DNA of 40,203 bases from a virus, in IMG/VR virus record IMGVR_UViG_3300031975_001825, positions 1 through 40,203 of that record, one strand, 5' to 3'. Numbering within the stretch: position 1 is the stretch's first letter; each line of letters opens with the position of its first letter. The position numbers and the translations under genes were made by a program. The notes beneath the pieces are model-generated. The model saw only the letters and a list, made by a program, of their open reading frames with translations. It was not told the origin of the DNA and made no database searches. Shown here piece after piece: positions 24,621-30,897 of this stretch.

Positions 24621-25501
24621 CACGCCACCTCGGGCTCATCGGCCCACGCTGAGAGCGGGCTAGCCGCTCGGGTTGTCTGCTGGCGGCCGCCGACGTAGGC
24701 CGCGTGGCTCGCCGGGTCCTCGGCAAGCCATCGCAGCGGCCATCGGTTGCCGCCCGTCGTCAGGCGCTCTTGGCGGTCCGCGCCATCGATGAGCCGGTGC
24801 ATCGCCGCCTCGGTCCCCTCCGGCTGGCGGGACGCCCACGCCGCGATGGCCTGGAGTTGCCGGTGCGCCGAGTCGAAGCCGAAGAACGCATCGTTCCACC
24901 GGCGCTCGTAGCGCGCTTGGTAGACCCGCTTGACGATCGAGATGGGGTCGGGCGCGCGCACACTCTCCCTCTCCCTCTTATCTACCTCTCCCTCTCCCTC
25001 TCCCTCTTGTGTTTTCGAGAGGCCTGTTTTCAGGTACTTAGGTCCTGTTTCATTGCTCGGTCGTTGCTCGGTCGTGACACGGTCATTGCTCGGTCGTGAC
25101 ACGGTCGTGACCGCTTCGTGGTCGGTTCGTTGCTCGGTCGTGGTCGGTTCGTTGCTCCGTCGTGACCGCTTCGTGGTCGGGTCGAGGCCGTCGGTCTGCC
25201 ACTTGGACCACCCCGAGATGACCAGCGCGCACCCCTCTTCGTCGTGCTCGAGGTAGCCGTCTGCGAGCAGCAGGGCGACGTCCCGCGCGACCAGCCGGCG
25301 GTCGCTGCGGGTGGCGCCCATGGCCCAGCAGATGGCCTCGGCGGGCGGCTTGTTGCCGAGGCCGATGCGGCCGTCTGCGTCGGCGAGCTTGAGCAGTTCG
25401 GCGGCGAGCGCGCGGGTGTACAGCGGGAGCTGTGCGAAGCTGCCGCGCTCGTCGCGCCACAGCTTCACCCACGGTCGCGGGGCGGCCACGGGATGCCTCA
25501 C
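24620..25501 (-). CDS. Replication initiator, lambda O / DnaD-like, with iterons inside the gene
   Basis: A GTG at 25501 gives 293 residues. The N-terminal part (about 10-100) is like phage replisome organisers: PWVKLWRDERGSFAQLPLYTRALAAELL and a winged-helix pattern. A central linker (about 105-160) is low in complexity: repeated Thr-Glu-Gln-Arg and Asn-Glu words coded by the 11-bp DNA repeats, then an EGEGEGE tract. The C-terminal part (about 170-293, ARYERRWNDAFFGF) probably contacts the helicase loader encoded downstream. Lambda O has the same layout, with the origin inside the gene. No similarity search was possible, so the family is named by pattern. Confidence 0.7.
   Translation of the reverse strand: MRHPVAAPRPWVKLWRDERGSFAQLPLYTRALAAELLKLADADGRIGLGNKPPAEAICWAMGATRSDRRLVARDVALLLADGYLEHDEEGCALVISGWSKWQTDGLDPTTKRSRRSNEPTTTEQRTDHEAVTTVSRPSNDRVTTEQRPSNETGPKYLKTGLSKTQEGEGEGEVDKRERESVRAPDPISIVKRVYQARYERRWNDAFFGFDSAHRQLQAIAAWASRQPEGTEAAMHRLIDGADRQERLTTGGNRWPLRWLAEDPASHAAYVGGRQQTTRAASPLSAWADEPEVA
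24961..25009. repeat. Polypyrimidine/polypurine tract beside the iterons
   Basis: The plus strand is almost pure C and T, built from repeats of CTCTCC and CCCTCT. The coding strand is pure purine there and gives Glu-Gly repeats. Next to it, 25011-25052 is the richest A/T patch in the area. Lambda-type origins pair iterons with an easily melted, strand-biased tract, so this is probably the unwinding element. Confidence 0.65.
25053..25184. repeat. Array of 11-bp iterons, probable replication origin
   Basis: Twelve units of exactly 11 bp follow each other without a gap. Unit TTGCTCGGTCG is perfect at 25053, 25064, 25086 and 25130, with one mismatch at 25152. Related units are TGACACGGTCR (25075, 25097), TGACCGCTTCG (25108, 25163) and TGGTCGGKTCG (25119, 25141, 25174). 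Because 11 is not a multiple of 3, the repeats cross all reading frames, so the DNA rather than the protein is being kept. One helical turn per unit suits ordered binding of the initiator encoded by the same gene. Confidence 0.85.
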
Positions 25502-26157
25502 GTCTCTGCCCCCTCGCAGTGCTCGCCCGGCGCTGGTGCCGAGGGAGGGGGGATAACCTCGGCGCGCGCGGCGCCGGGCGAGCTGTTGCGGCTGCCCCGG
25601 GGGCGGCCTGGGTTGTCGAGGCCGGCGCTCGGGCCGAGCCATCGGCGGATGGTGCGGCTGTCGGCGCTGAGCGCGGCTCCGATCTGCGAGAAGCTGAGAC
25701 CCTCGGCGCGCATCTGAGCGGCGGCCTCCTGTGCCGCGCGCTTCTGCGGCGACACCTTGGTTGGGGCCGGCGTCGGAACGCGTCCGGCGACCCACTTCTG
25801 CACGGTGCTCCGCGCGACACCGAGCTCGGCCGCGATGTGCGCGAACGTGTGGCCGCGAGCGCGCATCGCGAGGCCGGCCTCTGCGATCGCTCGCTGGCGC
25901 TGGCGGATGTTGGTGATGTGCTCGTATGGCGCCCACGTTGACGGCGCCGCCGTGGTCGACGGCTCCGGCTCGCGGCGAGGCGGCAGCGTCGGCAGCTCGT
26001 TGAAGCGGCGCGGGTGGATGCGCCACGGGCGCTTGTCGCCGGGCACCCGCGCGATGATGAGCCCGTCTGCCGTGCGGCCGATGACCTCGACCGGGACGCG
26101 GGCCTCGTGCAGTCCGCCGTAGGGTGAGCGCACCTCGAGCAGCGCCGTACAGGTCAT
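25498..26157 (-). CDS. DNA-binding protein with two helix-turn-helix motifs
   Basis: The ATG at 26157 gives 219 residues. A beta-rich N-terminal domain (about 1-55, LLEVRSPYGG... LIIARV) is followed by two HTH motifs of homeodomain/resolvase style: HIAAELGVARSTVQKWVAG (about 105-123) and QIGAALSADSRTIRRWLG (about 150-167). The C-terminus is Pro/Gly/Ser-rich and disordered. It lies between the Cro-like gene and the replication initiator. It could regulate the leftward operon or help at the origin; which one cannot be read from sequence. Confidence 0.65.
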   Translation of the reverse strand: MTCTALLEVRSPYGGLHEARVPVEVIGRTADGLIIARVPGDKRPWRIHPRRFNELPTLPPRREPEPSTTAAPSTWAPYEHITNIRQRQRAIAEAGLAMRARGHTFAHIAAELGVARSTVQKWVAGRVPTPAPTKVSPQKRAAQEAAAQMRAEGLSFSQIGAALSADSRTIRRWLGPSAGLDNPGRPRGSRNSSPGAARAEVIPPPSAPAPGEHCEGAET

Positions 26158-26408
26158 CGCGCGCACCCCGCGAGCCGGCACGCGGCGTCGAGCACCTCGC
26201 CCCACCGCTTCCCGTTCGAAGCGGCCAGCGTCGCGACCCGCGCGCCCGACGTGGGCGCATCAGCGAAGAACGAGCGCACGAGCCACGCGTCCGGGTCGTG
26301 ACGCAGGAGGAACACCAGCTCATCAGCCAGCGCCTCGCGGTCCGCGGCCGAGTCCATCGAGCGTCCAGCGTGCTGCTCAAGCAGCGCGACCAGCACGGCC
26401 CGCGTCAC
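26154..26408 (-). CDS. Small helical early protein, unknown function
   Basis: The product has 84 residues with a GTG start (26408) that overlaps the upstream stop. It is helical throughout, with moderate acidity in the first half and two Cys at the end. It is read early after the Cro-like gene. No known family is recognised. Confidence 0.55.
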   Translation of the reverse strand: MTRAVLVALLEQHAGRSMDSAADREALADELVFLLRHDPDAWLVRSFFADAPTSGARVATLAASNGKRWGEVLDAACRLAGCAR

Positions 26409-26590
26409 GCGCGCACCTCGCGCCCATCCCGGCCGCGGTACGCGATGGGCTCATCGTCGGTCGGCGGCTTCACGACGCCGCGCTTCTCAGCGACGACGCG
26501 CATGGTGTAGAGCGAGAGCATCGCGCCCAGCACACACGACCAGAACGCGGCCACAGCGACCGCGTCGACAAGATCGAGCGCGCGCCTCAT
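26405..26590 (-). CDS. Small membrane protein of the early leftward operon
   Basis: The product has 61 residues: one membrane helix (about 9-30), then a basic and acidic tail (about 35-61). The ATG at 26590 overlaps the Cro-like stop as ATGA. Small membrane proteins near immunity genes are sometimes superinfection-exclusion factors, but this is only a positional hint. Confidence 0.55.
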   Translation of the reverse strand: MRRALDLVDAVAVAAFWSCVLGAMLSLYTMRVVAEKRGVVKPPTDDEPIAYRGRDGREVRA

Positions 26591-26829
26591 GACGCCACCT
26601 GGTCTGCGAGCCCCACCAGCTCGGCCGCCGTCATCACGTCGCCGTCGAAGTCGTCAGCAACCGCGCGACTTGCAGCCTCGATGCGCAATGCCGTCGGGAC
26701 GGTGAAGCGGTGGCGCCCGTTGAGCACTTCGTAGAAGCGAGCAACCGCCATTTCGCGGGGCTTACAGGCTCCTGCGACGGCTTTAAGCCCCTTCCAACCA
26801 TGGCGCCTCTTGTACTCGCTGAGATCCAT
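26587..26829 (-). CDS. Cro-like HTH regulator (YdaS-type)
   Basis: From the ATG at 26829 the product has 80 residues. It opens MDLSEYKRRHGWKGLKAVAGAC, in which HGW and the following helix resemble YdaS-type Cro proteins, and continues with a helix-turn-helix region around residues 20-45 (MAVARFYEVLNGRHRF). It is divergent from the XRE repressor and is first in the leftward operon, which fits a lytic switch protein. In-frame ATG codons at 26838 and 26880 are alternatives. No clear ribosome site precedes any of them, so a short or leaderless message is possible. Confidence 0.65.
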   Translation of the reverse strand: MDLSEYKRRHGWKGLKAVAGACKPREMAVARFYEVLNGRHRFTVPTALRIEAASRAVADDFDGDVMTAAELVGLADQVAS

Positions 26830-26925
26830 GGCTAGCATGGTACGCAAATGCGGCCCGCGGCGCAAGCTCCAATAGTACACAAGTCAGAATCTTACGCTCT
26901 TGCGTACGGTAGCTACTGTCAGTCT
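26830..26925. promoter_or_regulatory. Divergent promoter-operator region between Cro-like and repressor genes
   Basis: Three matches to the palindrome GTACNCANNTGNGTAC lie here: 26840-26855 (10 of 12 defined bases), 26875-26890 (9 of 12) and 26892-26907 (10 of 12). A leftward -10 hexamer TACTAT reads on the minus strand at 26877-26872 and overlaps the middle operator. A rightward -10-like TACTGT at 26914-26919 would start transcription close to 26926. No good -35 box is seen for either direction, so activator help or another sigma preference is possible. Confidence 0.7.
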
Positions 26926-26964
26926 GTGAACGCGGCACGCGTCAACAGCGACGAGCCCCGGACG

Positions 26965-27357
26965 ATGGTGTCTGGTGCGACGATTGGGGAGCGCATCGCT
27001 ACTCGGCTGGACCAGCTCGGCTGGTCTCAAGCGGAGCTCGCGCGGCGCCTGGGCATTGAGCGCAAGGGCACAGTCGGCGACTGGATACGGGGCAGGCAGG
27101 ACCCCTCAGCCGACTACCTACGCCGTCTCTCTGTGGTGCTTGAGATGACGCTCGAGGAGCTTCTGGGGGTTGCGGACGGCCAAGATCCGCCATTCGCAGC
27201 GTGGGCCGTGTTTCTTGAGACCCCGGAGGGTCTGAGCGTCACCCCGGACGAAAGGCGCGCGCTGGCGTCGTTCATGTGGCCAAGCGAGCCCACGGCAACG
27301 CAATACGCGATGCTGCTCGGCGTGGTCCGCATGGGCCCGCCGCGCGGCTCAGCCTAG
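26965..27357 (+). CDS. XRE-family CI-like repressor without peptidase domain
   Basis: The ATG at 26965 gives 130 residues; a GTG at 26926 would add 13 and could be leaderless if TACTGT is its -10. The N-terminal DNA-binding domain is an XRE HTH (ERIATRLDQLGWSQAELARRLGI, then VGDWIRGRQDPSADYLRRLS, residues about 8-60). The C-terminal 60 residues do not look like the S24/LexA peptidase that RecA triggers in lambda CI. Induction must therefore differ from lambda. It is divergent from the Cro-like gene and probably binds the palindromes next to it. Confidence 0.8.
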   Translation: MVSGATIGERIATRLDQLGWSQAELARRLGIERKGTVGDWIRGRQDPSADYLRRLSVVLEMTLEELLGVADGQDPPFAAWAVFLETPEGLSVTPDERRALASFMWPSEPTATQYAMLLGVVRMGPPRGSA

Positions 27358-27590
27358 CCCCCGCAGCTCCACGTCCGCTCGCACCCGCGCGAGCCGCAAG
27401 AGCACTGCTGACGTGCTCCGCGGCAGCCTGGCGGCGGCGGCCCTAGCGGCGGCACGCTCGCACACGAGCGATGCGCGGGCTCGTCCTGCGCCGGCATCGT
27501 CGACGCGGACTGCCCAGCGGTCCCCGACCCTCCGCAGCCCAGCCACACCGCGAGCATCAGGCCCGCGCACGAAATCCCCGCTTTCCGCAT
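27354..27590 (-). CDS. Cys-rich lipoprotein opposite the rightward operon (moron candidate)
   Basis: The 78-residue product has a good lipoprotein signal: MRKAGISC, a hydrophobic stretch, and the lipobox W-L-G-C ending at Cys19. The mature part has a Pro-rich middle and six more Cys, most in the last 35 residues (CRG, CSCGS, CERTW, SCGG). It is the only minus-strand gene inside the rightward region and converges with the repressor by four bases. A lone gene on the other strand near the repressor is typical of lysogenic conversion genes. No firm promoter or ribosome site was found, so the gene is probable rather than certain. Confidence 0.55.
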   Translation of the reverse strand: MRKAGISCAGLMLAVWLGCGGSGTAGQSASTMPAQDEPAHRSCASVPPLGPPPPGCRGARQQCSCGSRGCERTWSCGG

Positions 27591-27618
27591 CGCGAGAGCG
27601 TAGCAGGTCGATTTATTC

Positions 27619-27656
27619 TTGACGGGTACTCAAGTGCGTACTACGGTCATGCGTAC
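27619..27656 (+). promoter_or_regulatory. Rightward early promoter with two operators
   Basis: A sigma70-type promoter reads TTGACG (27619-27624), 17-bp spacer, TACGGT (27642-27647). The spacer's last 16 bases plus its end (27626-27641) form GTACTCAAGTGCGTAC, a 12-of-12 match to the operator palindrome. A second site (27641-27656, 9 of 12) abuts it over the -10 and start region. Repressor here would block RNA polymerase directly. The first gene begins at 27675 after an ideal AGGAGGAAC ribosome site. Confidence 0.85.
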
Positions 27657-27674
27657 CAACTAGGAGGAACGCAG

Positions 27675-27866
27675 ATGACCCCCGCCCCCGCCGCCGTCCC
27701 AATCCCCCGCCGCCTCGATCTGCCGCGCATCGAGTCGCCGCGCGACGCCTACGAGATGCCCGGCGTCGACGTGGTGTCGGTGCGCGTCTGCATGGTGTTG
27801 GTCGAGGTGTGCGCAGCCGTCCGGCGCGACGAGCGCCAGCTCGCTCTCCCCGGGGTGTCGCTGTGA
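27675..27866 (+). CDS. First gene of rightward operon, small protein of unknown function
   Basis: The product has 63 residues. The first 30 are Pro-rich and likely unfolded; the rest (VDVVSVRVCMVLVEVCAAV) is a hydrophobic helix or strand with two Cys. It has the best ribosome site in the window (AGGAGG, seven bases before ATG), so it should be strongly made once the promoter is free. Early first genes often act against host defence or metabolism; nothing shows this here. Confidence 0.65.
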   Translation: MTPAPAAVPIPRRLDLPRIESPRDAYEMPGVDVVSVRVCMVLVEVCAAVRRDERQLALPGVSL

Positions 27867-28018
27867 CCGCCGCCGTCGTGATCGGCGACGTCGCGCTGAT
27901 AGCGGACGCGCTCGCGCAGATGAGCGTGGCGGCTGGCGAGATGCGCGGCGAGTGCACGGGCGCGCTGAGCGCCGAGCAGGTGGCGCGGCTGTCGCGCGCG
28001 CATGGGGTGGCGTCGTGA
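27863..28018 (+). CDS. Small early protein, unknown function
   Basis: The product has 51 residues from a GTG start that overlaps the previous stop (GTGA). It is helical and Ala-rich with one Cys and is followed directly by the next GTGA-coupled gene. No motif is recognised. Confidence 0.5.
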   Translation: MTAAVVIGDVALIADALAQMSVAAGEMRGECTGALSAEQVARLSRAHGVAS

Positions 28019-28323
28019 GCGCCGACCTGGACGCGCGCATCGAGCGGATGCGGGTCGAACTCCGCGCCGGGGAGGCGTATGTCGCCGAGTCGCGGCAGAC
28101 GCTCGCCGCGCTGGAGGCCGAGCGCGAGGCGCTGGCGCAGTCGTACCCGCGCGCCATGAAGACGGAGCCCGACGACGATGGCGACTCGGTGACGCTGGAG
28201 CGCAGCCCGCACTCTGCCACGGCGAGCGTGGAGGTGGCCGACACCCTCGCGTTCGTCACCCCCGCTGACGCTCGCCGCATGGCCACCTGGCTCGCGGCGT
28301 TCGCCGAGGAGCACGGAGCGTGA
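28015..28323 (+). CDS. Small coiled-coil protein, unknown function
   Basis: The product has 102 residues. Residues 3-45 form a coiled coil (ARIERMRVELRAGEAYVAES). An acidic linker (EPDDDGDS) and a domain with ADARRMATWLAAFAEEHGA at the end follow. The GTG start overlaps the upstream stop. The shape suggests a dimeric protein that may bind nucleic acid or another protein, but no family is clear. Confidence 0.6.
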   Translation: MSADLDARIERMRVELRAGEAYVAESRQTLAALEAEREALAQSYPRAMKTEPDDDGDSVTLERSPHSATASVEVADTLAFVTPADARRMATWLAAFAEEHGA

Positions 28324-28535
28324 CCGACTACTACGTGACCGTCTGCGCCGAATGTATGCGCGCGTCGTGCTGGCACGGCGAGGCCCTGTGCGCCCTGAGC
28401 CGCGGCGCTGACACCGAGGACGTCCGCGCGAGCGACTTGCTCACGCTCGGCCTGGAGCACCGCGACCGCTTCTCGCGCGCCAAGATCGCCGAGGTCTGCG
28501 GGCAGGTGCGCGAGTGCGACGGGGTGGCATCGTGA
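28320..28535 (+). CDS. Small Cys-rich protein, possible zinc binder
   Basis: The product has 71 residues with six Cys, including CAECMRASCWH near the N-terminus (two C-x2-C-like pairs with a nearby His). Such spacing can bind zinc. The GTG start overlaps the previous stop. Function unknown. Confidence 0.55.
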   Translation: MTDYYVTVCAECMRASCWHGEALCALSRGADTEDVRASDLLTLGLEHRDRFSRAKIAEVCGQVRECDGVAS

Positions 28536-28735
28536 CCATGCACGCGAAACTCAGCGCCCGCGAGCGCGTCATGGTCGAGCACGGCGTCGGCGTCGGCCTC
28601 GCCATCGACGAAGCGGTCCGCGGGATTGCGGCGTCCTTCGTGCGCGACGCTGAGAGCGGAGTGGAGCCGAGTGCGGCTCTTTGGCGCGATCGCATTGCCG
28701 AGGCGATGTGCGCGCTCGGGCTGGGGCGGTCATGA
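28532..28735 (+). CDS. Small helical protein, unknown function
   Basis: The product has 67 residues and starts with GTG ACC ATG; the GTG is chosen for its GTGA overlap, while the ATG two codons later is possible. It is helical (LSARERVMVEHGVGVGLAIDEAV) with no special motif. Confidence 0.5.
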   Translation: MTMHAKLSARERVMVEHGVGVGLAIDEAVRGIAASFVRDAESGVEPSAALWRDRIAEAMCALGLGRS

Positions 28736-29085
28736 CCGCCGCCGCTCACCGCATCCTGCCAGGCTCGCCGCTGCCTGCGCTCGGCCACGACATCCGGCTG
28801 CGGCCGCTGCACGCGCTGCTGCGCGACGCGATGGCGCCGCACCTCGGCGTGGAGCTCGCGCACGAGCGGGCTGCCGCGCTGCTCTCGGCGCTCGACACGG
28901 TGCGCAGCGTGCACACGCCGGACGGCGTCGCCGAGGTGACGCGCATCGTCTTCGGCGCGCGCGCCCTGACGTCGCGCCCTGGCCGGTGGGTGGAGTACCC
29001 GCGGCCGACGCTGGCGGCGTGCGAGCTGGCGGCGCAGGCCGCGTGCGCAGTGCTCGGCGACTGGGCCGCTGCGGAGGTGGCGTGA
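28732..29085 (+). CDS. Small early protein, unknown function
   Basis: The product has 117 residues with an ATGA-coupled start. It is mainly helical and Ala/His/Arg-rich, with a short beta-type patch (VTRIVFGARALTSR) in the middle. There is no signal or membrane segment. Its family is not recognised. Confidence 0.55.
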   Translation: MTAAAHRILPGSPLPALGHDIRLRPLHALLRDAMAPHLGVELAHERAAALLSALDTVRSVHTPDGVAEVTRIVFGARALTSRPGRWVEYPRPTLAACELAAQAACAVLGDWAAAEVA

Positions 29086-29396
29086 TGAGCAGCGTTTGGG
29101 TCGTGACGCACACCTCGGGCGACTACTGCCCGGCGTTCGAGCTGGTCGCTGTTCGCTTGACCGAGGCCGAGGCGGACGCTTTCGTTGCGGGGCTGGTCGC
29201 CAGGTACGACGCGGTCTTGGCACGCGTCGGTCCAGAGCCGCACGTCGACGGCCTCGACGAGGAGGACTGTCGCGCGTGGGGGGCCTGGTGGGACCAGGTG
29301 GCGACGGCCATTGAAACCGACCCGCAGATTGCGCTGGTGCGCGACGGCCGAGACGGGTTCTCGGTGCGCGAAATGCCGACCGAGGCCGGCAAGTGA
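29085..29396 (+). CDS. Small mixed alpha/beta protein, unknown function
   Basis: The product has 103 residues and begins MSSVWVVTHTSGDYCPAFELV, a strand-turn-strand pattern. A helix rich in Glu and Ala follows (TEAEADAFVAGLVARYDAVL), then an acidic Trp-rich segment and a final strand. It looks like a compact single domain. The ATG shares one base with the upstream TGA. Confidence 0.6.
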   Translation: MSSVWVVTHTSGDYCPAFELVAVRLTEAEADAFVAGLVARYDAVLARVGPEPHVDGLDEEDCRAWGAWWDQVATAIETDPQIALVRDGRDGFSVREMPTEAGK

Positions 29397-29611
29397 CCCC
29401 CTTCCTGCGCATCAGCCTCGCCCTCATCGGCGGCGACGGCGAGCCGGAGACGGTGCCGGAGACCGACCTCGACTGCGCCGCGGTGCTCGCAATGGCGGCG
29501 CTGTGGCCGGAGGAGTGCCCGACTACGAACGAGCTGGCGGACCGCTGCGGGACGCGCGCGGCGAGTGCGCCGCATGTGCTGGAGACGTGGATGCTGACGG
29601 AGGTGGTGTGA
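29393..29611 (+). CDS. Small protein with possible winged-helix pattern
   Basis: The product has 72 residues from a GTG start. The C-terminal half (CPTTNELADRCGTRAASAPHVLETW) reads like a small helix-turn-helix where the second helix follows CGT. It might bind DNA or RNA. Coupled to genes on both sides. Confidence 0.5.
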   Translation: MTPFLRISLALIGGDGEPETVPETDLDCAAVLAMAALWPEECPTTNELADRCGTRAASAPHVLETWMLTEVV

Positions 29612-30012
29612 TGCTCGTAATCAAGACGCTCGACGAAGCGAAGGCTGCCGCGTGGCGCGGCGCGTACCGCGGGCTTCGCTCGCAGGAGTGGGTGCAGTCG
29701 ATGCGCGACGGCGAGTGCGCTCTGCGCGGCGACGGTGGCCGGTGTTGCGCGGTGGGGTGGCTCTTGGTCGACGTGCCGCCTGGCACGAGGCCGTCCGGCC
29801 ACTGCCTACGGAGACTGTCCCCGCCACTGCGTATGTGGCGTGACTGCGCGAGCGACCTGGACCGCGTTGAGTTCGATTGGTTCCTGTTCGTTCTGCAAGA
29901 CAAGCACGACGCCAAGGTTGTGCAGGCGGAGATGCGCGCCGCGTTCGACGCCATCGGTCGCCGGAACGGCTGGGCCCCGCCGTCGCTGCAAGCGTGGGAG
30001 ACGCCGTCGTGA
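29611..30012 (+). CDS. Early protein of unknown function, Trp/Cys-containing
   Basis: The product has 133 residues with an ATG directly after the upstream TGA. It has helices in the N-terminal part (TLDEAKAAAWRGAYRG), a Cys-rich turn (GGRCCAVGW) near residue 45, and a C-terminal helix (KVVQAEMRAAFDAIGRRNGW). It is one of the larger proteins in this run. No family recognised. Confidence 0.6.
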   Translation: MLVIKTLDEAKAAAWRGAYRGLRSQEWVQSMRDGECALRGDGGRCCAVGWLLVDVPPGTRPSGHCLRRLSPPLRMWRDCASDLDRVEFDWFLFVLQDKHDAKVVQAEMRAAFDAIGRRNGWAPPSLQAWETPS

Positions 30013-30209
30013 CCCGCGCCGCCGCATCATACGCGCGCGCCGCCGCTGCCCACGAGCGCGCCTATCGCGACGGCCCGCCCGAGACGGACGCCGAGTGCGA
30101 GGAGTGCGGGCGCCCGTGCGCCGAGGACGCCGTGGTGTGCCCGCGCTGCGAGCCGGAGCCGGAGTGCTGTGATGCCGCTGCCCACGGGCAGCACTGCGAG
30201 TGTTGGTGA
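30009..30209 (+). CDS. Small zinc-ribbon-like protein
   Basis: The product has 66 residues. After an Ala-rich helix it carries CEECGRPC, VCPRC, ECC and CEC, ten Cys in 34 residues plus two His. Two zinc-binding knuckles (C-x2-C pairs) are plausible. GTG start, coupled at both ends. Such mini zinc proteins can bind nucleic acids or host polymerase; this is not shown here. Confidence 0.6.
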   Translation: MTRAAASYARAAAAHERAYRDGPPETDAECEECGRPCAEDAVVCPRCEPEPECCDAAAHGQHCECW

Positions 30210-30598
30210 TGACCCCGCGCGACTACTGCCCCGGCGTGCCGGACGGCTCCAACCCGGCGCACGCCTTCGTTGCCGCCGAAGGCAGGTGCCACTTCTGCGG
30301 CGTCGCTGGCCCCGCCAGCGCGTGGCGACTGGTGCACCTCATGCGCCACGCGCTCGGCGTCCGGCGCGTCAACGGCCGGTGGACCAAGCCCTACCGCAAC
30401 CGCTTCGCTGCGAGCGGCGACAACGTGGCCGCGTGGGAGGAACTGGCGCGCGCCGGGTTCGCCTCCGAGCACCTGGACGCGCTCTCGCCGTTCCGCCTGT
30501 TCCACGTCACCGACCGTGGCCGCGAGGTCGCGCTTGATGGGATCGGGTTCAAGCGGCGATGGGGATACGGGCGGCCGCTGCATGGAGACGAGGCGTGA
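30209..30598 (+). CDS. Early protein with N-terminal Cys pair, unknown function
   Basis: The product has 129 residues from an ATG that shares a base with the upstream stop. A CHFC pair lies near residue 28 and a His/Trp/Arg-rich helical domain fills the middle; the end is basic (GIGFKRRWGYGR). It may contact nucleic acid. Its first 17 bases after the start's A are identical to those of the next gene. Confidence 0.6.
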   Translation: MTPRDYCPGVPDGSNPAHAFVAAEGRCHFCGVAGPASAWRLVHLMRHALGVRRVNGRWTKPYRNRFAASGDNVAAWEELARAGFASEHLDALSPFRLFHVTDRGREVALDGIGFKRRWGYGRPLHGDEA

Positions 30599-30897
30599 CC
30601 CCGCGCGACTACGCAGCCGAGGCGCTCGACCGCGGGCGCGAACTCGAGGACGACCGCGACCGCGAGGCGGAGGCGCGCGAGGCTGCCGGCTGCGAGCGGT
30701 GCAGCTTCTGCCGCGGCGGGCTGGCCGTTGACGACGATGGCCGCGAGCGCGACTGCCCGCGCTGCGACGGCACCGCGTACGTGCTGCCGGAGTGCCGCGT
30801 CTGCGGGCACACGCTGCGCGGCGAGGACTGCGCGCCCTGCGCCGCTGCTCGTGCGCAGGCTGAGCGAGAGGAGGTGTTCGATGAATGCCCGTGGTGA
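30595..30897 (+). CDS. Small DnaJ-type zinc-finger-like protein
   Basis: The product has 100 residues. An acidic helix (about 8-30, RGRELEDDRDREAEAREAAG) leads into CERCSFCRGG, DCPRCDGTAYV, ECRVCGH and DCAPC. The C-x-x-C-x-G spacing resembles DnaJ cysteine-rich repeats, which bind two zinc ions. GTG start. It overlaps the next gene by 17 bases. Confidence 0.65.
   Translation: MTPRDYAAEALDRGRELEDDRDREAEAREAAGCERCSFCRGGLAVDDDGRERDCPRCDGTAYVLPECRVCGHTLRGEDCAPCAAARAQAEREEVFDECPW

Noticed and set aside
25053-25184. CRISPR-like array
   Set aside because: Units are 11 bp with no spacers and lie inside a coding gene; there are no cas genes. Iterons explain it better.
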